64,000 nt of DNA, from positions 62,001 through 126,000 of the forward strand of contig NZ_JAMQKA010000016.1 of the NCBI RefSeq assembly GCF_031569985.1, given 5' to 3'. The position numbers and the translations under genes were made by a program. Shown here in pieces: positions 1 to 10,300 of the stretch (positions within the stretch are counted from its first letter, which is position 1; each line of letters opens with the position of its first letter). Source of the DNA: JAMQKA01 sp031569985. Its GTDB lineage: Bacteria; Bacteroidota; Rhodothermia; Balneolales; Balneolaceae. The notes under the pieces are model-generated. The model was not told the DNA's origin. It ran no database searches and saw only the letters and a program-made list of their open reading frames with translations.

Positions 1-2
1 CC

Positions 3-530
3 TACAAACTGATCACTGACCAGATCAACCCGGCGATTCTCCCAAATGGCGAGGAGAAGGGTGGAACCTATCCGAACCTGCTGGATGCCCATCCCCCGTT
101 CCAGATCGATGGCAATTTTGGCTGCACGCGCGGTATTGCCGAGATGCTGATGCAAAGTCACGATGGGGCCATTCACCTGCTGCCGGCACTCCCGGATGCT
201 TGGCCCGAGGGTTCGGTTAATGGACTCAAAGCGCGAGGCGGATTTGTTATAGACCTGGAATGGGATGGTGAAAAACTGAGCAAGGCCACGATCCATTCCA
301 GGCTGGGAGGAAATGTGAGAATTCGTTCGTACTGGGAGCCGGTCTCCACCAGTTCAAATGTTGAGTTGGCATCCGCAGAAGGAGAAAATCCCAACGATTT
401 TTACTACGTGCCAAACATTAAAGAGCCGATTATATCCAGAGATGCGGATCTGAAGGGACTTGATCTGCGTGAAGTGTATGAATATGATTTTGATACCAAG
501 GCGGGCGAAACGTATGTGATTGAATTTTGA
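3..530 (+). CDS. GH95 alpha-L-fucosidase/galactosidase, C-terminal part (5' truncated)
   Basis: The frame is open from base 3 and stops at 530, giving about 175 residues of the C-terminal end of a glycoside hydrolase family 95 enzyme. The motifs AHPPFQIDGNFG and LLPALPDAWPEGSVNGLKARGG are typical of the end of the GH95 (alpha/alpha)6 barrel and the C-terminal beta domain. The start and signal peptide lie outside the window. GH95 enzymes remove terminal alpha-1,2-L-fucose or L-galactose from plant polysaccharides. That suits a pectin or xyloglucan locus, and a GH29 fucosidase is encoded later in the window. The family call is firm; the exact linkage is not known. Confidence 0.85.
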   Translation, partial: YKLITDQINPAILPNGEEKGGTYPNLLDAHPPFQIDGNFGCTRGIAEMLMQSHDGAIHLLPALPDAWPEGSVNGLKARGGFVIDLEWDGEKLSKATIHSRLGGNVRIRSYWEPVSTSSNVELASAEGENPNDFYYVPNIKEPIISRDADLKGLDLREVYEYDFDTKAGETYVIEF

Positions 531-561
531 GACACATTGAGGTAGAAGGGATTTAAGTTAA

Positions 562-632
562 ACACAGAGAATCACAAAGAACCTCAGAGTTTCCTTAGTG
601 TAACTTTGTGAGTTCTTTGTGTAGCTCTGTGT
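562..632. repeat. Intergenic inverted repeat (large hairpin)
   Basis: Two arm blocks, ACACAGAG and CACAAAGAAC (562-582), are matched by GTTCTTTGTG and CTCTGTGT (612-632), forming a long, nearly perfect stem with a loop of about 30 bases. It follows the GH95 stop by 30 bp and has no U-tract, so it looks like a dispersed palindromic element rather than a classical terminator. The rest of the 531-841 gap is AT-rich and holds the shared element at 734-762. Confidence 0.7.
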
Positions 633-733
633 AATAAATTTCCTATCGATAGCTGATCATTCCCAAGACGACTTTTCCAACCTGGTAGGATAAGAACAGG
701 TCAAATAGTATTTGTATAACCTGTAGTGTTTTC

Positions 734-762
734 TTATATAAATATAGAATTTAAATATAAAA
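734..762 (+). promoter_or_regulatory. AT-rich shared upstream element, copy 1 (most diverged)
   Basis: The sequence has the pattern TTATATAAATATAG followed by TTTAAATATAAAA. It aligns without gaps to 5135-5163 and 49926-49955 and to two further copies in this window. It lies 80-150 bp upstream of the DUF5060 gene, depending on which start is used. It may be a promoter or operator common to several transcription units. The function is inferred only from recurrence and position. Confidence 0.4.
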
Positions 763-841
763 AATTTATCGGCGTACTTAGTTTGAGGGATTTGCCGAAT
801 TAAAATTGAATCGATAAACGGGATTTTATCTGGTTCATACT

Positions 842-2485
842 TTGGAACTCTACACTAACCTAAAAAGGAATTCTCCTTTTCTGGTTCATCATCAAAAAAA
901 CAGAATTAAACCAGTGTTGATAAAAAAATACATTATTCTTTTTTGTTTACTGTTATTTGGTAACGTAATGATTGCCCAGTCTCAGGAGCAGGTCGAGCAG
1001 TGGGCGATGTACGAAGTAGAGCTGGCCGGTCCATCAGAGGGAAATCCGTTTGTGGGCACGGCGTTATCAGCGGTTTTCACACACGCGGAAACTGGCAAAA
1101 CCTATGAGCCTGAAGGCTTTTATGACGGCAATGGGGCCTACAAAATTCGGTTCATGCCCGACGAGCAGGGTCAATGGACCTACCATACAAAAAGTAATCG
1201 CGATACGCTGGCCGGTAAGAAAGGGACATTGACCTGTCTTCCTCCATCTGAGGGAAATCACGGTCCAGTGGGTGTCAGAGACCGGTATCATTTTGAATAT
1301 GCCGACGGCACGAACTATTTTCCTTTTGGGACAACCATTTATGAGTGGGCCTTCCAGGACAAGAAAGATCAGACGATCGAAACGCTGAAAAATTCTCCCT
1401 TCAACAAAGTACGGATGTTGGCCGTGCCGCCTGCCGGTGGTGAATATGAAAATGGGGGCTCCGATGAGTTGGAGCACTTCCCGTTTGAAGGAAGTCCCGA
1501 GACCCACTGGAATTTTGCACGCTTTAATCCCACCTTTTTCCAACAACTGGAAGAGCAGATAATGCGACTCCAGGATATCGGGATGCAGGTTGACCTGATC
1601 CTGTTTCGTCCCTACGACTACGGCCGCTGGGGATTCGACGAGATGGATCCTGAAACGAACGCACGCTTTACCCGCTATATGGTGGCACGTTTTGCAGCTT
1701 TTAAGAATATATGGTGGAGCCTGGCCAATGAGAATAGTTTTATGGAAAGCATTACCGATGAAGAGTGGTCAAGCCTGTTCAAACTGGTCAAGGAGAAAGA
1801 TCCGTACAATCATCTCCGCTCTATCCACAACGCTGACCGCTTATATGATTACAACAAGCCGTGGGTCACCCATGCTAGCCTCCAGTACTATAATGCGGTG
1901 CGGGCCCCGGGAGTCCCGGCTATGCTAAGAGATATCTACCGCAAGCCGATTGTGTTGGATGAAATCCATTATGAAGGAAATATCAGCAGCCGATGGGGAC
2001 AGCTTTCGGGTGAGGAGATGACCTACCGATTTTGGACCGCTTATTCCGGAGGGGCCTATGCCACCCATGGGGAAGCTGTAAATGATGGCTGGATAGCCAA
2101 TGGTGGCAAGTTAACAATGGAAAGCCCGGAGCGAATCGCTTTCTTGAAGCAGATTTTAGAAGATGGTCCTGAACAGGGACTTGAGCCGATCGACCACTGG
2201 TACTGGCGGAACCTTGCGGGCAAAGAGGGTGACTACTACCTCTATTATTTGGGGAAGCGTACACCTGATAATTGGAAATTTGAGCTGCCGGAAGATGGGC
2301 TGGAAGAAGGGGACCAGTTCAGGGTAGATGTCATCGATACATGGAATATGACCATCACTCCGACTGAAAAAGTGTATGAAGTCGAACGCAAGGATGGCTA
2401 CCGTTTTGTTGATATCGACGGCAAGGAAGTAGAGTTACCTGGGAAGCCTTATATTGCGATTCGTATACAAAGAGTTGCTGAGTAA
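842..2485 (+). CDS. DUF5060/DUF4038-type secreted glycosidase (apiosidase-like)
   Basis: This is a 547-residue exported protein. An N-terminal DUF5060 immunoglobulin-like domain occupies about residues 50-140. It is followed by a GH140/DUF4038-type TIM barrel with LANEN (candidate acid/base Glu) and VLDEIHYEG (candidate nucleophile Glu), and a C-terminal DUF5605-like beta domain. The hydrophobic export segment starts at about residue 26, so the TTG at 842 may be too early; in-frame GTG at 914 or TTG at 917 would give a normal signal peptide ending near IAQSQ. Relatives include the GH140 apiosidase of rhamnogalacturonan II degradation, which would fit the apiose-type catabolic genes at 24-27 kb. 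The substrate is inferred. It lies between a GH95 gene and a symporter/lyase pair. Confidence 0.75.
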   Translation: MELYTNLKRNSPFLVHHQKNRIKPVLIKKYIILFCLLLFGNVMIAQSQEQVEQWAMYEVELAGPSEGNPFVGTALSAVFTHAETGKTYEPEGFYDGNGAYKIRFMPDEQGQWTYHTKSNRDTLAGKKGTLTCLPPSEGNHGPVGVRDRYHFEYADGTNYFPFGTTIYEWAFQDKKDQTIETLKNSPFNKVRMLAVPPAGGEYENGGSDELEHFPFEGSPETHWNFARFNPTFFQQLEEQIMRLQDIGMQVDLILFRPYDYGRWGFDEMDPETNARFTRYMVARFAAFKNIWWSLANENSFMESITDEEWSSLFKLVKEKDPYNHLRSIHNADRLYDYNKPWVTHASLQYYNAVRAPGVPAMLRDIYRKPIVLDEIHYEGNISSRWGQLSGEEMTYRFWTAYSGGAYATHGEAVNDGWIANGGKLTMESPERIAFLKQILEDGPEQGLEPIDHWYWRNLAGKEGDYYLYYLGKRTPDNWKFELPEDGLEEGDQFRVDVIDTWNMTITPTEKVYEVERKDGYRFVDIDGKEVELPGKPYIAIRIQRVAE

Positions 2486-2520
2486 CGAACTGGTTAGCTT
2501 AAAAAGAAAGTCTGTGCCTA

Positions 2521-2550
2521 TCCATAGCGCGGGGATTAATTCCCGCGCAA
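2521..2550. repeat. Dispersed GC palindrome, copy 1
   Basis: The core GCGCGGGGATTAATTCCCGC is flanked by TCCATA and CAAGTGA. It is a near-perfect palindrome with one mismatch. The same core and flanks recur at 34361-34392 and, degenerate, at 55081-55112; the core alone is perfect at 26666-26693. Every copy lies just 3' of a gene, which suits a REP-like element or an mRNA 3'-end hairpin. Confidence 0.75.
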
Positions 2551-2701
2551 GTGAATGGCATCGCTAACAGGGTTTGCAGGTATTCTTGTACCATTCTTTA
2601 AAGTAAAATCAGCGTCTTGCTACTCTTTGTATAGAATGAATAGTACAGTGACAAAAAGGAACTGTCTTTAACTAAATTTCTTAAGGAAACAGGGGAAATA
2701 C

Positions 2702-4174
2702 GTGAAATTACCTTTTACTGACCTTGTCGTATTACTGGTCTACCTGGGAGGAATCGTACTGTTCGGTTCATGGTTCGTCCGGAAAAGCAAAAAGCCGGAT
2801 GCCTTTATGGCGGCTAACCGCTCACTTTCGGGGTGGATTGTGGGACTGTCGATTATTGGTACCTATATCAGCAGCATCAGCTTTCTTGCTAATCCTGGCA
2901 AAGCCTTTATGTCCAACTGGAACCCGATGGTGTTTAGCTTCTCCCTGCCTTTGGCGGCTTGGCTGGCCACCCGTTATTTTGTTCCGTTTTACCGTAAGGG
3001 AGGAGAGATTTCTGCCTATCACCACCTTGAGTTCCGGTTCGGTCCCTGGGCGCGGCTCTATGCCGTTGTAATGTACCTGCTTACCCAGATGGCCCGCATC
3101 GGTACGATTTTGTACCTGGTTGCCCTCACCATGACCACCTTTACGGGATTCAGTATCCAAACCATCATTATTGTGACTGGTGTGCTGGTGATCATCTATA
3201 CGATTTTGGGAGGGATTGAAGCTGTAATTTGGACGGATGCCATACAAACGGTGGTCCTTGTGGTGGGAGCGATCATCTCAATCGGTATTCTGCTTGTTGA
3301 TATTCCGGGTGGCTTTGGCAGGATTATGGACATCGCCTCTGCGAATGCCAAGTTCAGCCTTGGCAGTTTCGGGAGCAGCCTGGCAGAGCCCACATTTTGG
3401 GTTGTCTTGGTTTATGGGGTGACAATCAACCTGCAAAACTTCGGGATTGACCAGGGATATATTCAACGCTATATCGCAGCCCGCTCCGACAAAGATGCAC
3501 GGCTGAGTGTCTGGATGGGAGCTCTTTCGTACATTCCTATATCTGCAATGTTCTTCTTTATCGGGACGGCACTCTTTGCGTTTTACAGTATTCAGCCAGA
3601 TCTACTGCCTGCATCCATCGAAGGTGATTCAGTTTTTCCCTATTTTATTGTCAATGAGCTGCCGGTGGGGTTGACCGGCCTCATCATTGCCGCTTTATTT
3701 GCGGCCGCTATGAGTACCATCGACTCCAGTCTCAATAGTTCTGCGACGATTATCCTGCAGGATATCTATAAGCGCTATGTTCGTCCCGGTGCCGGAGACA
3801 AAGAATCGATGCGAGTGCTTTACGGGGCTACGTTGCTATGGGGTGTCATCGGCACCGGCATGGCCCTGGCGATGATCGGGGCGGAAAGTGCGCTGGATAC
3901 CTGGTGGGAATATGCCAGTATATTTAGCGGAGGAATGTTGGGACTATTTCTGCTTGGCCTGATCTCACGAGCTGAAAATCCAGCGGCCGTTACCGGTGTT
4001 AGCTGTGGCGTCCTGATTATCCTTTGGATGAGCGTTTCGTCGGGCTGGGGAACATTCAGTAGCCCGTTTCATAATTTCCTGGCCATTGTGTTTGGAACAT
4101 TGGCAATATTACTGGTAGGAATCATCGTCAGTAGAATTAGAAAGAAATTACAGTTAGAAGAGGAAGTAGTATGA
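2702..4174 (+). CDS. Sodium:solute symporter (SSS family)
   Basis: This is a 490-residue polytopic membrane protein with about 13 hydrophobic segments, the expected length for the SSS family. The N-terminal GLSIIGTYISSISFLANPGK region and the TM8-9 signature AALFAAAMSTIDSSLNSSA are typical of sugar or organic-acid Na+ symporters. It starts with GTG at 2702 behind AGGAAACAGGGG. Its stop overlaps the start of the DapA-type lyase by four bases (ATGA), so transport and lyase are translationally coupled, and the lyase substrate is probably the imported compound. In this locus that could be a uronate or acid sugar; the sequence does not say which. A second SSS protein, encoded at 37.6 kb, sits in the same kind of context. 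Confidence 0.9.
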   Translation: MKLPFTDLVVLLVYLGGIVLFGSWFVRKSKKPDAFMAANRSLSGWIVGLSIIGTYISSISFLANPGKAFMSNWNPMVFSFSLPLAAWLATRYFVPFYRKGGEISAYHHLEFRFGPWARLYAVVMYLLTQMARIGTILYLVALTMTTFTGFSIQTIIIVTGVLVIIYTILGGIEAVIWTDAIQTVVLVVGAIISIGILLVDIPGGFGRIMDIASANAKFSLGSFGSSLAEPTFWVVLVYGVTINLQNFGIDQGYIQRYIAARSDKDARLSVWMGALSYIPISAMFFFIGTALFAFYSIQPDLLPASIEGDSVFPYFIVNELPVGLTGLIIAALFAAAMSTIDSSLNSSATIILQDIYKRYVRPGAGDKESMRVLYGATLLWGVIGTGMALAMIGAESALDTWWEYASIFSGGMLGLFLLGLISRAENPAAVTGVSCGVLIILWMSVSSGWGTFSSPFHNFLAIVFGTLAILLVGIIVSRIRKKLQLEEEVV

Positions 4175-5076
4175 AAGATTATCCAACAAAAGGAATTGTG
4201 CCGCCAATGGTAACACCGCTCTTGGATCAGGACACCCTGGATGTGGGTGGGTTGGAAAAGCTGGTTGACCATTTGGTTACAGGTGGGGTGCACGGGCTCT
4301 TTATTATGGGTACCACCGGCGAAGGTCCGAGTTTGAGTTATAGATTGCGGGAAGAGCTGATTCAGCGTACCTGCAGTTTGGCAAAAAACCGTGTTCCTGT
4401 GCTGGTTGGTATTACAGATACCTCGATGGTTGAAGCCCTGCGTATTGCAAAAACCGCAGAGAAGGAAGGCGCAGCAGCCTTGGTATTGGCCCCGCCATTT
4501 TATTTCAATATTACTGATCAGGAACTGCGGGAATACATGGATGAGGTGCTGGAGCAGATTCAGTTACCGCTGTTCCTGTATAACATGCCTCCGCTTACAA
4601 AAAAATCTATTCCACTCCCGATGATAAATGAGCTTGCTCACCGTCCAGAAGTAGTTGGTGTAAAAGATAGCTCAGGCGACCTCTTTTACTTCCACAAACT
4701 AAACAGGCTGGGCAACAGGCAGCAGTATTCCCTTTTAGTAGGTCCCGAAGAGTTACTCATGGAAACCCTGTTGTTGGGAGCAGACGGCGGTGTGCCGGGC
4801 GGGGCAAATATATTTCCCCAATTGTATGTAGACCTTTTTGAAACTATTGGGGAGGGAAATATAGATCGGGGCAGGAAGCTGCATAACCGGATTGTTGAAC
4901 TTTGTTCTGTAGTATACGACGGTACGGAACAGAGTTCAGGTAACATTATTTCGGGAATAAAACAGGCACTCAGTTATAGAAATATCTGCAGTAGTGCTGT
5001 CGCCCATCCACTCCAAAAAGTTTCAAAAAAGAAAGCCAATCGCATTAAGTCATTTATCGAAGAGTACACCGACTGA
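4171..5076 (+). CDS. Dihydrodipicolinate synthase/N-acetylneuraminate lyase family aldolase or dehydratase
   Basis: This is a 301-residue cytoplasmic (beta/alpha)8 class I aldolase of the DapA/NanA superfamily. The signature GTTGEGPSLS is at residues 47-56. The catalytic tyrosine is Y137 (LYNMPP) and the Schiff-base lysine is K165 (VGVKDSS). Overlap with the upstream symporter by ATGA and the absence of lysine-biosynthesis neighbours argue for a catabolic member, such as a 2-keto-3-deoxy sugar acid aldolase or dehydratase, rather than DapA. A paralogue with the same residue numbering is encoded at 34437-35357. The specific substrate cannot be read from the sequence. Confidence 0.85.
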   Translation: MKDYPTKGIVPPMVTPLLDQDTLDVGGLEKLVDHLVTGGVHGLFIMGTTGEGPSLSYRLREELIQRTCSLAKNRVPVLVGITDTSMVEALRIAKTAEKEGAAALVLAPPFYFNITDQELREYMDEVLEQIQLPLFLYNMPPLTKKSIPLPMINELAHRPEVVGVKDSSGDLFYFHKLNRLGNRQQYSLLVGPEELLMETLLLGADGGVPGGANIFPQLYVDLFETIGEGNIDRGRKLHNRIVELCSVVYDGTEQSSGNIISGIKQALSYRNICSSAVAHPLQKVSKKKANRIKSFIEEYTD

Positions 5077-5134
5077 TGCTAAAAATCCTATCTGATTAGA
5101 CCATTTAACCTGTAGAAGGGGATCAGATGGTTTG

Positions 5135-5163
5135 TTATTTAAAAATTAATTTTATATATAAAA
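5135..5163 (+). promoter_or_regulatory. AT-rich shared upstream element, copy 2
   Basis: The pattern is TTATTTAAAAATTAA followed by TTTTATATATAAAA. It is nearly identical to 49926-49955 and closely similar to 18389-18417 and 48108-48137. It sits about 155 bp upstream of the ECF sigma gene. The right half is itself a palindrome. It is a candidate operator or promoter. Confidence 0.5.
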
Positions 5164-5319
5164 GAAGAAGTTAATTAACCGGTAAAGGGATTTAAGTCAA
5201 TTCCATATAGGGAAAAGGGATTAAAAAGTTGTTAGAGGCCCTTCACATTTTTGTATACCCGGTAAGGTGAGAAATCATGCTGCATGGAACCACTTGCAGT
5301 TCCAAAATAGTTTGTTGTG

Positions 5320-5871
5320 ATGTCGTATACAGAAAAATCCGATAGCGAATTACTTTTACATTTAACGAAAGAGGACCAGGAAGCCTTGGAGGCCCTGTTT
5401 GAGAGATACTACTACAGGCTGTGTGACTTCGCTTTCCAATATGTGAGGAATTTTGACCTCTGTGAAGAAGTGGTTTCGGATGTATTTTTGAAGATCTGGA
5501 AACGAAGAAAAAAAATGTACCGGGTTCAGAGCTTTAAATCCTATCTCTATACGGCAACACGTAACCAGGCATTGAACTATGTGGACAAGAAAGATGCTGA
5601 GACGACCTTTATGGACGACATTCAGACCGAGGTCAGATCCAAAAAATACCACCCGGATGAGGAACTCATATTCAAAGAGTTCGAAAATCGTATGGAGGCG
5701 TTGATCAACACCTTGCCACCCCGCCGTAAAGTTATATTCAAGCTCAGCCGCCTTGAGGGGTTTACCTACAAAGAGATCGCCGAAATCCTTTCTATTTCAG
5801 TGCGTACCGTGCAGAACCAAATGGTGGAGGCGGTTAAGCAGCTCGGATCCTACGCCACGGCGAACAAATGA
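5320..5871 (+). CDS. ECF RNA polymerase sigma factor (Bacteroidota type)
   Basis: This sigma-70 family protein of about 183 residues has region 2 in the first half (YVRNFDLCEEVVSDVFLKIW) and a region 4 helix-turn-helix near the end (GFTYKEIAEILSISVRTVQ). ATG at 5320 is preceded directly by an in-frame GTG at 5317; either may be used. The next genes are FecR and an STN-bearing SusC, the standard arrangement in which ligand binding by SusC signals through FecR to release the sigma factor. The expected target is therefore the SusC/SusD operon at 7.3-14.2 kb. The gap to FecR (5872-6153) is pyrimidine-rich and holds nothing else I can support. Confidence 0.93.
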   Translation: MSYTEKSDSELLLHLTKEDQEALEALFERYYYRLCDFAFQYVRNFDLCEEVVSDVFLKIWKRRKKMYRVQSFKSYLYTATRNQALNYVDKKDAETTFMDDIQTEVRSKKYHPDEELIFKEFENRMEALINTLPPRRKVIFKLSRLEGFTYKEIAEILSISVRTVQNQMVEAVKQLGSYATANK

Positions 5872-6153
5872 TTGGAAACTAAATTTTTCCCTTCTGAAGG
5901 CTTATCCTACGGTCTTTTACACTTTTTACTAGTTTAAGTACACTGTACTACATTCACCTAATATCCCCACAGTCCGCCCTTTCTTGGGTAATCCTAACAA
6001 TTCAACCCACCATCTCATCTCTCATTATTTTTCAACTTCCAACTTATAGCTTCCAATTTCTAATTTTTACATCGTTTTACATTTTAGAGTAGTAGGTCCC
6101 CCACCCGGTTTACTGTCTATGGGATGTTAAGTCTTAAAGGAAATCCATTTTTA

Positions 6154-7188
6154 ATGACACAGTACGAAGACAGAGTTTGGGTATTGATAACCCGGGTGCT
6201 TTCTGGAGAAGCCACACGGGAAGAGAAAGAGGATTTTGACAGGTGGCTTAGTGAGGATCCCGACCATCAGTCATTTTACGAAGAAGTAAAGAAGGATTGG
6301 GAGCAAGAGCCCGAGAATATTGAAGAGGTGGGAAGTACTCCATACCTGTTCGATTATGAAAGTGGTCTTTCTCGGCTGGAAATAAAGTTGGAAAAGGAGA
6401 AGGATAGGGGTTTCAATGTGCCGGCTACTGTAAAGAGTCGTAGGAGTGCGGCCTGGAAAATTGCTGCTTCCGTTCTTCTGGTTATCACTGCACTTTCGGC
6501 TTATGTGACTTCAAAACATTGGAATCCCCCGGTTACCACCTATGCCACCACCCAGATTGAGCAGCGTATTATCACTTTACCCGATGGTTCCGAAGTGAGG
6601 CTCAACAAGGGTTCCGAAATTTCATTTACAGAAGGCCTTTCCGGCAGTGTAAGGGCGGTGAATCTAGAGGGAGAGGCCTTCTTCGATGTAAAGAGAAATC
6701 CCCAGCGCCCATTTGTAATTCATGTGGATGACGCTGAGGTGCGGGTCTTGGGCACCTCTTTTAATGTGAAGGAACTTGATGGTGAAAAGGACCGGCAAAT
6801 ATTAGTGGCGGTAAAAGAGGGAACAGTCTCTCTGGCCAGGCAAAATTCAGAAAAGAAAAATGATGCAGCCCGAATTACTGCCGGTCACCTGGGAATGCTT
6901 GCCAGCAATGGGAATAAAGTGGAGGTGGAAGAGGCGAACATTGAGAACTACCTGGGCTGGATAAAAGGTTACCTGGAATTTGACGGTATGCCGTTCGATA
7001 GGGTGGTGCGACAACTCGAGAGGATTTATGGAATTGATTGTGAATTGAGCTCACCTGGTTTGGCTGAATTGAGGCTAACAGTACGCACTGAACGCCTTCA
7101 GAAAGAGGAGGTGCTGCAAAGCATTGCTACGGCACTGAATCTAGCCTACCGGGAGAGCGAAGGAAAAATAATTTGGAGTAAAAAATAA
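6154..7188 (+). CDS. FecR-type anti-sigma factor
   Basis: This is an inner-membrane anti-sigma factor of about 344 residues. It has an N-terminal cytoplasmic helical sigma-binding segment (LSGEATREEKEDFDRWL), one transmembrane helix (AAWKIAASVLLVITALSAYV), a periplasmic FecR domain (TLPDGSEVRLNKGSEISF, GTSFNVK) and a C-terminal DUF4974 domain (FDGMPFDRVVRQLERIYGI). DUF4974 resembles STN domains and is expected to contact the STN domain of the next protein. ATG at 6154 is preferred over 6124 because it follows AAAGGA and directly precedes the conserved N-terminus. Confidence 0.92.
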   Translation: MTQYEDRVWVLITRVLSGEATREEKEDFDRWLSEDPDHQSFYEEVKKDWEQEPENIEEVGSTPYLFDYESGLSRLEIKLEKEKDRGFNVPATVKSRRSAAWKIAASVLLVITALSAYVTSKHWNPPVTTYATTQIEQRIITLPDGSEVRLNKGSEISFTEGLSGSVRAVNLEGEAFFDVKRNPQRPFVIHVDDAEVRVLGTSFNVKELDGEKDRQILVAVKEGTVSLARQNSEKKNDAARITAGHLGMLASNGNKVEVEEANIENYLGWIKGYLEFDGMPFDRVVRQLERIYGIDCELSSPGLAELRLTVRTERLQKEEVLQSIATALNLAYRESEGKIIWSKK

Positions 7189-7332
7189 TAAGCCTTGAGG
7201 TTCAAAATGCCAGCAATAGTTGAAGATGGAAACGACGGAATGGGGAAGCCGAACATTTCCCGGCTATTCATTACCAGTACGATTAAGAGAGAGAAAATAA
7301 GAACAGCAAATATTAATAAACACGGTGTGAGG

Positions 7333-10300
7333 ATGGATGAAACAATGACAAATATTGTTACGAGGTCAGTCTATATCATATGCATCTGCTTGCTTATAAA
7401 TGCTACAGGCTGGGCTCAGTCAACAAGCAAGGATACAAAGCGAACCTTATCGTATAATCAAAATGCAGAGGTTCTGTCCAGTTCCAATCCCTCGATAACG
7501 GTTGACTTTGACGAGGTAAACCTGGATGAGGCTCTAAAAAAAATAGGGGAAAAAGCCCGGGCAGGGATCTATTTCAATACAGACCTCTTGCCTGATAAAA
7601 AGGTTACCCTGCAACTAAATCAGGTGCCTTTGGGGCAGGCACTCCGCGAAGTTATAGCCGGAACGAAGCTTGAAGTTTACACTACTGGGCGGAATATATT
7701 CCTCAGGGAAAAGAAAGTGGAATCGACTCCAGAGCCTGTTGAAAAAGAAACTGTTATTGAGACAGTTACCGGTCAAGTAGTTGATGCTCAAACGCAGGAT
7801 CCGCTTCCCGGGGTAAACGTTCTGATTAAAGGCACTAGTCAGGGTACAGCCACCAACCCCAACGGGACCTTTGAACTTTCGGTCTCTTCGCTGCAGGACA
7901 CATTGGTGTTTTCATTTATCGGTTACCAGACCAAAGAGGTGCCGTTGAATGGCCGTACCAGCGTTGATATAATCCTAAGCGCTCAATCTATCAAGGGTGA
8001 AGAGCTCGTGGTGGTAGGTTACGGAGAGCAGCGACGGGCAAATCTTACTGGCTCGGTTTCTAGCATGGAGGTTCAGGAAGTTGAAGAGATACCCGCAGCA
8101 AATATGTCAACCCTTCTGGAGGGTCGCTTGCCGGGGGTGGGCATAAGCCAAACCTCGGGAAAGCCTGGGGCACCAACTTCGCTGAGTATCAGGGCGGAAG
8201 GGTCTTTAAATAATGAACCGGTGATATTTGTAATTGACGGTTTTATACAGGATAAACAATCCTTTGATGCACTTGATCCAAGTGAAATTGATGACCTTTC
8301 AATTCTTAAGGGGCCCTCAGCAGCTATTTACGGAGCGCGTGCTGCCGGTGGTGTCGTATTAGTTGAAACCAAAAGAGGAGCTCAGGGCGATGTCAGTCTT
8401 AGTTATTCTGGCTCTGCCGGCTTTGCCAATGCCACCAAGGTTTCTGATATGTTGAGTGCTACCCAGCATGCACAACTGAGAAATGACATGCTGAGGACCC
8501 AATTCCCGGATAATTACCAGACGCAACCCGGCTATTTTACCCAGGATGAATTGGATTATTTCCAGCAGCATAATTACAACTGGCTGGATTCCTGGTGGAA
8601 GACATCCCCCACCTTGCGTCATGCCCTGAATGTAAGTGGAGGTACCGATCGGGTTCGTTATTTTGCTGGTGGTTCCTACTATAACGAAAAAGGAAATCTG
8701 CCGGGCACGAAGTATAAAAAATATACCCTGCGTCTTGGGCTCGATGCCGACATTACGGACGCTCTTACAGCTTCGTTGTCGTTGAGTTACAACGACGGGC
8801 TCGACCGGCGGCCTTACGACTACAATGATCGCAACCAAGCTCCTTTTGAGAGCACGTTTACAAACCTGTTGCAAACGCCCAGGTGGATTCCACCCTACAT
8901 CGGAGGAAATCCCGTCGGGCAGTATCAGCAGGCGTTGGGTAACCCTATAGCTATTGTGCAAACCGGTAATAATTACCGGACAACTGATAGTTATGGGTTT
9001 ACGCTGAATAGCGCGCTGGAATACACATTTCCTTCCGTCGATGGGCTTGAAGCACGCGTCACTTATAGTCGGAACCAAAACCAGGGAGCCGGTATGCAAT
9101 ACTCGCAGGATTACCGCCTGTACAATTTTGAGACGACCGGCGGAAATAATCATATCCTGACGAACCAGGTGGCCGGTAGCTACATGGTAGACAACGACGA
9201 GAAAATTGAGATGTCCGATACCTACTCTCAGAATTACCAATTGAATGCCGAGCTCTCGTATCAAAACTCATTCGGAAAGCATTCTATTAGTGGAATGGCT
9301 GGCGTTGAGCAGGCAGAAAACTATTCCTTCAACAGGAATATGCAGCGTGAAAATCAACTGTTTCCCGGCGTGGTTGAGCAATCGGCCTATAGCCAGGAAT
9401 TTGACCGAACCTATAGTTTCTCCGGCAATGGATCCAGGTTGTCATTCATTAGTCGTTTAAACTACAATTATGACGAGCGGTACCTGTTGGATGCTACGTT
9501 CCGATATGACGGTTCTATCAACTTTTCTCCTGAAGAACGCTGGGGACTCTTTCCTTCGGTAGGGCTTGGGTGGAGGATCTCCAATGAATCGTTTTTCAAT
9601 GTTTCATTTATAGAAGATCTCAAGATTCGCGCAACAGCCGCACGGTTGGGTAATGATGCCATCAGCCGTCGGCAGTACGAACTGGTCTACGGCCTGGCTG
9701 ATCCGGTCTATCTCGGTGGTTCGGACGTTGTCACCAGCGTACGTGCCGATAACAGCGGTATTACCCTGGAGGGTGCCACATGGGAAAAATCAAACTCCTA
9801 TAACGGTGGAGTTGATGTAACATTCTCTAACAACATCAGCCTTTCTGTCGATGGGTTTTATCGCTATACCTATGATATTCTTACTACGCGCGAGTCTGCT
9901 ATCCCGACTTCCGTAGGGATTAGTGAATTACCAGACGAAAACTTCGGCCGGGTCGCTTCCTGGGGATACGAAGTATCAGTAGGGTATACCGGCAATGTTG
10001 GTAACGAATTTGCCTATAACGTTGATGTTAACACGGGCTTTTCACGAAATAAAGTTCTGGAAGTCTACCAGAATCCGGAGGTAATAGGTACCTGGAGAGA
10101 TCGCATCGGTACTACCGAACGAGAGCCGGGCTACATATCGACAGGTATTATCCGGACCCAGGAACAGGTGGATGAGATACTTGCCGACAATCCCGATTAC
10201 ACCATCTTCGGTCAAACGCCTGAGCCCGGTATGCTCAACTACAAGGACGTTGGAGGCCCGGACTTTTCTGGCCCGGATGGAAAGATTGATGGTTGGGATG

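Noticed and set aside
5173..5190. TTAACCGGTAAAG as a shared operator (also near 31105 and 50045)
   Set aside because: The match is short, and one of the three occurrences is inside the PL1 coding start, so chance recurrence is likely.
8359..9264. Long open frame on the minus strand
   Set aside because: It lies wholly inside the SusC gene, has no recognisable motif and no upstream signals; it is a codon-bias shadow.
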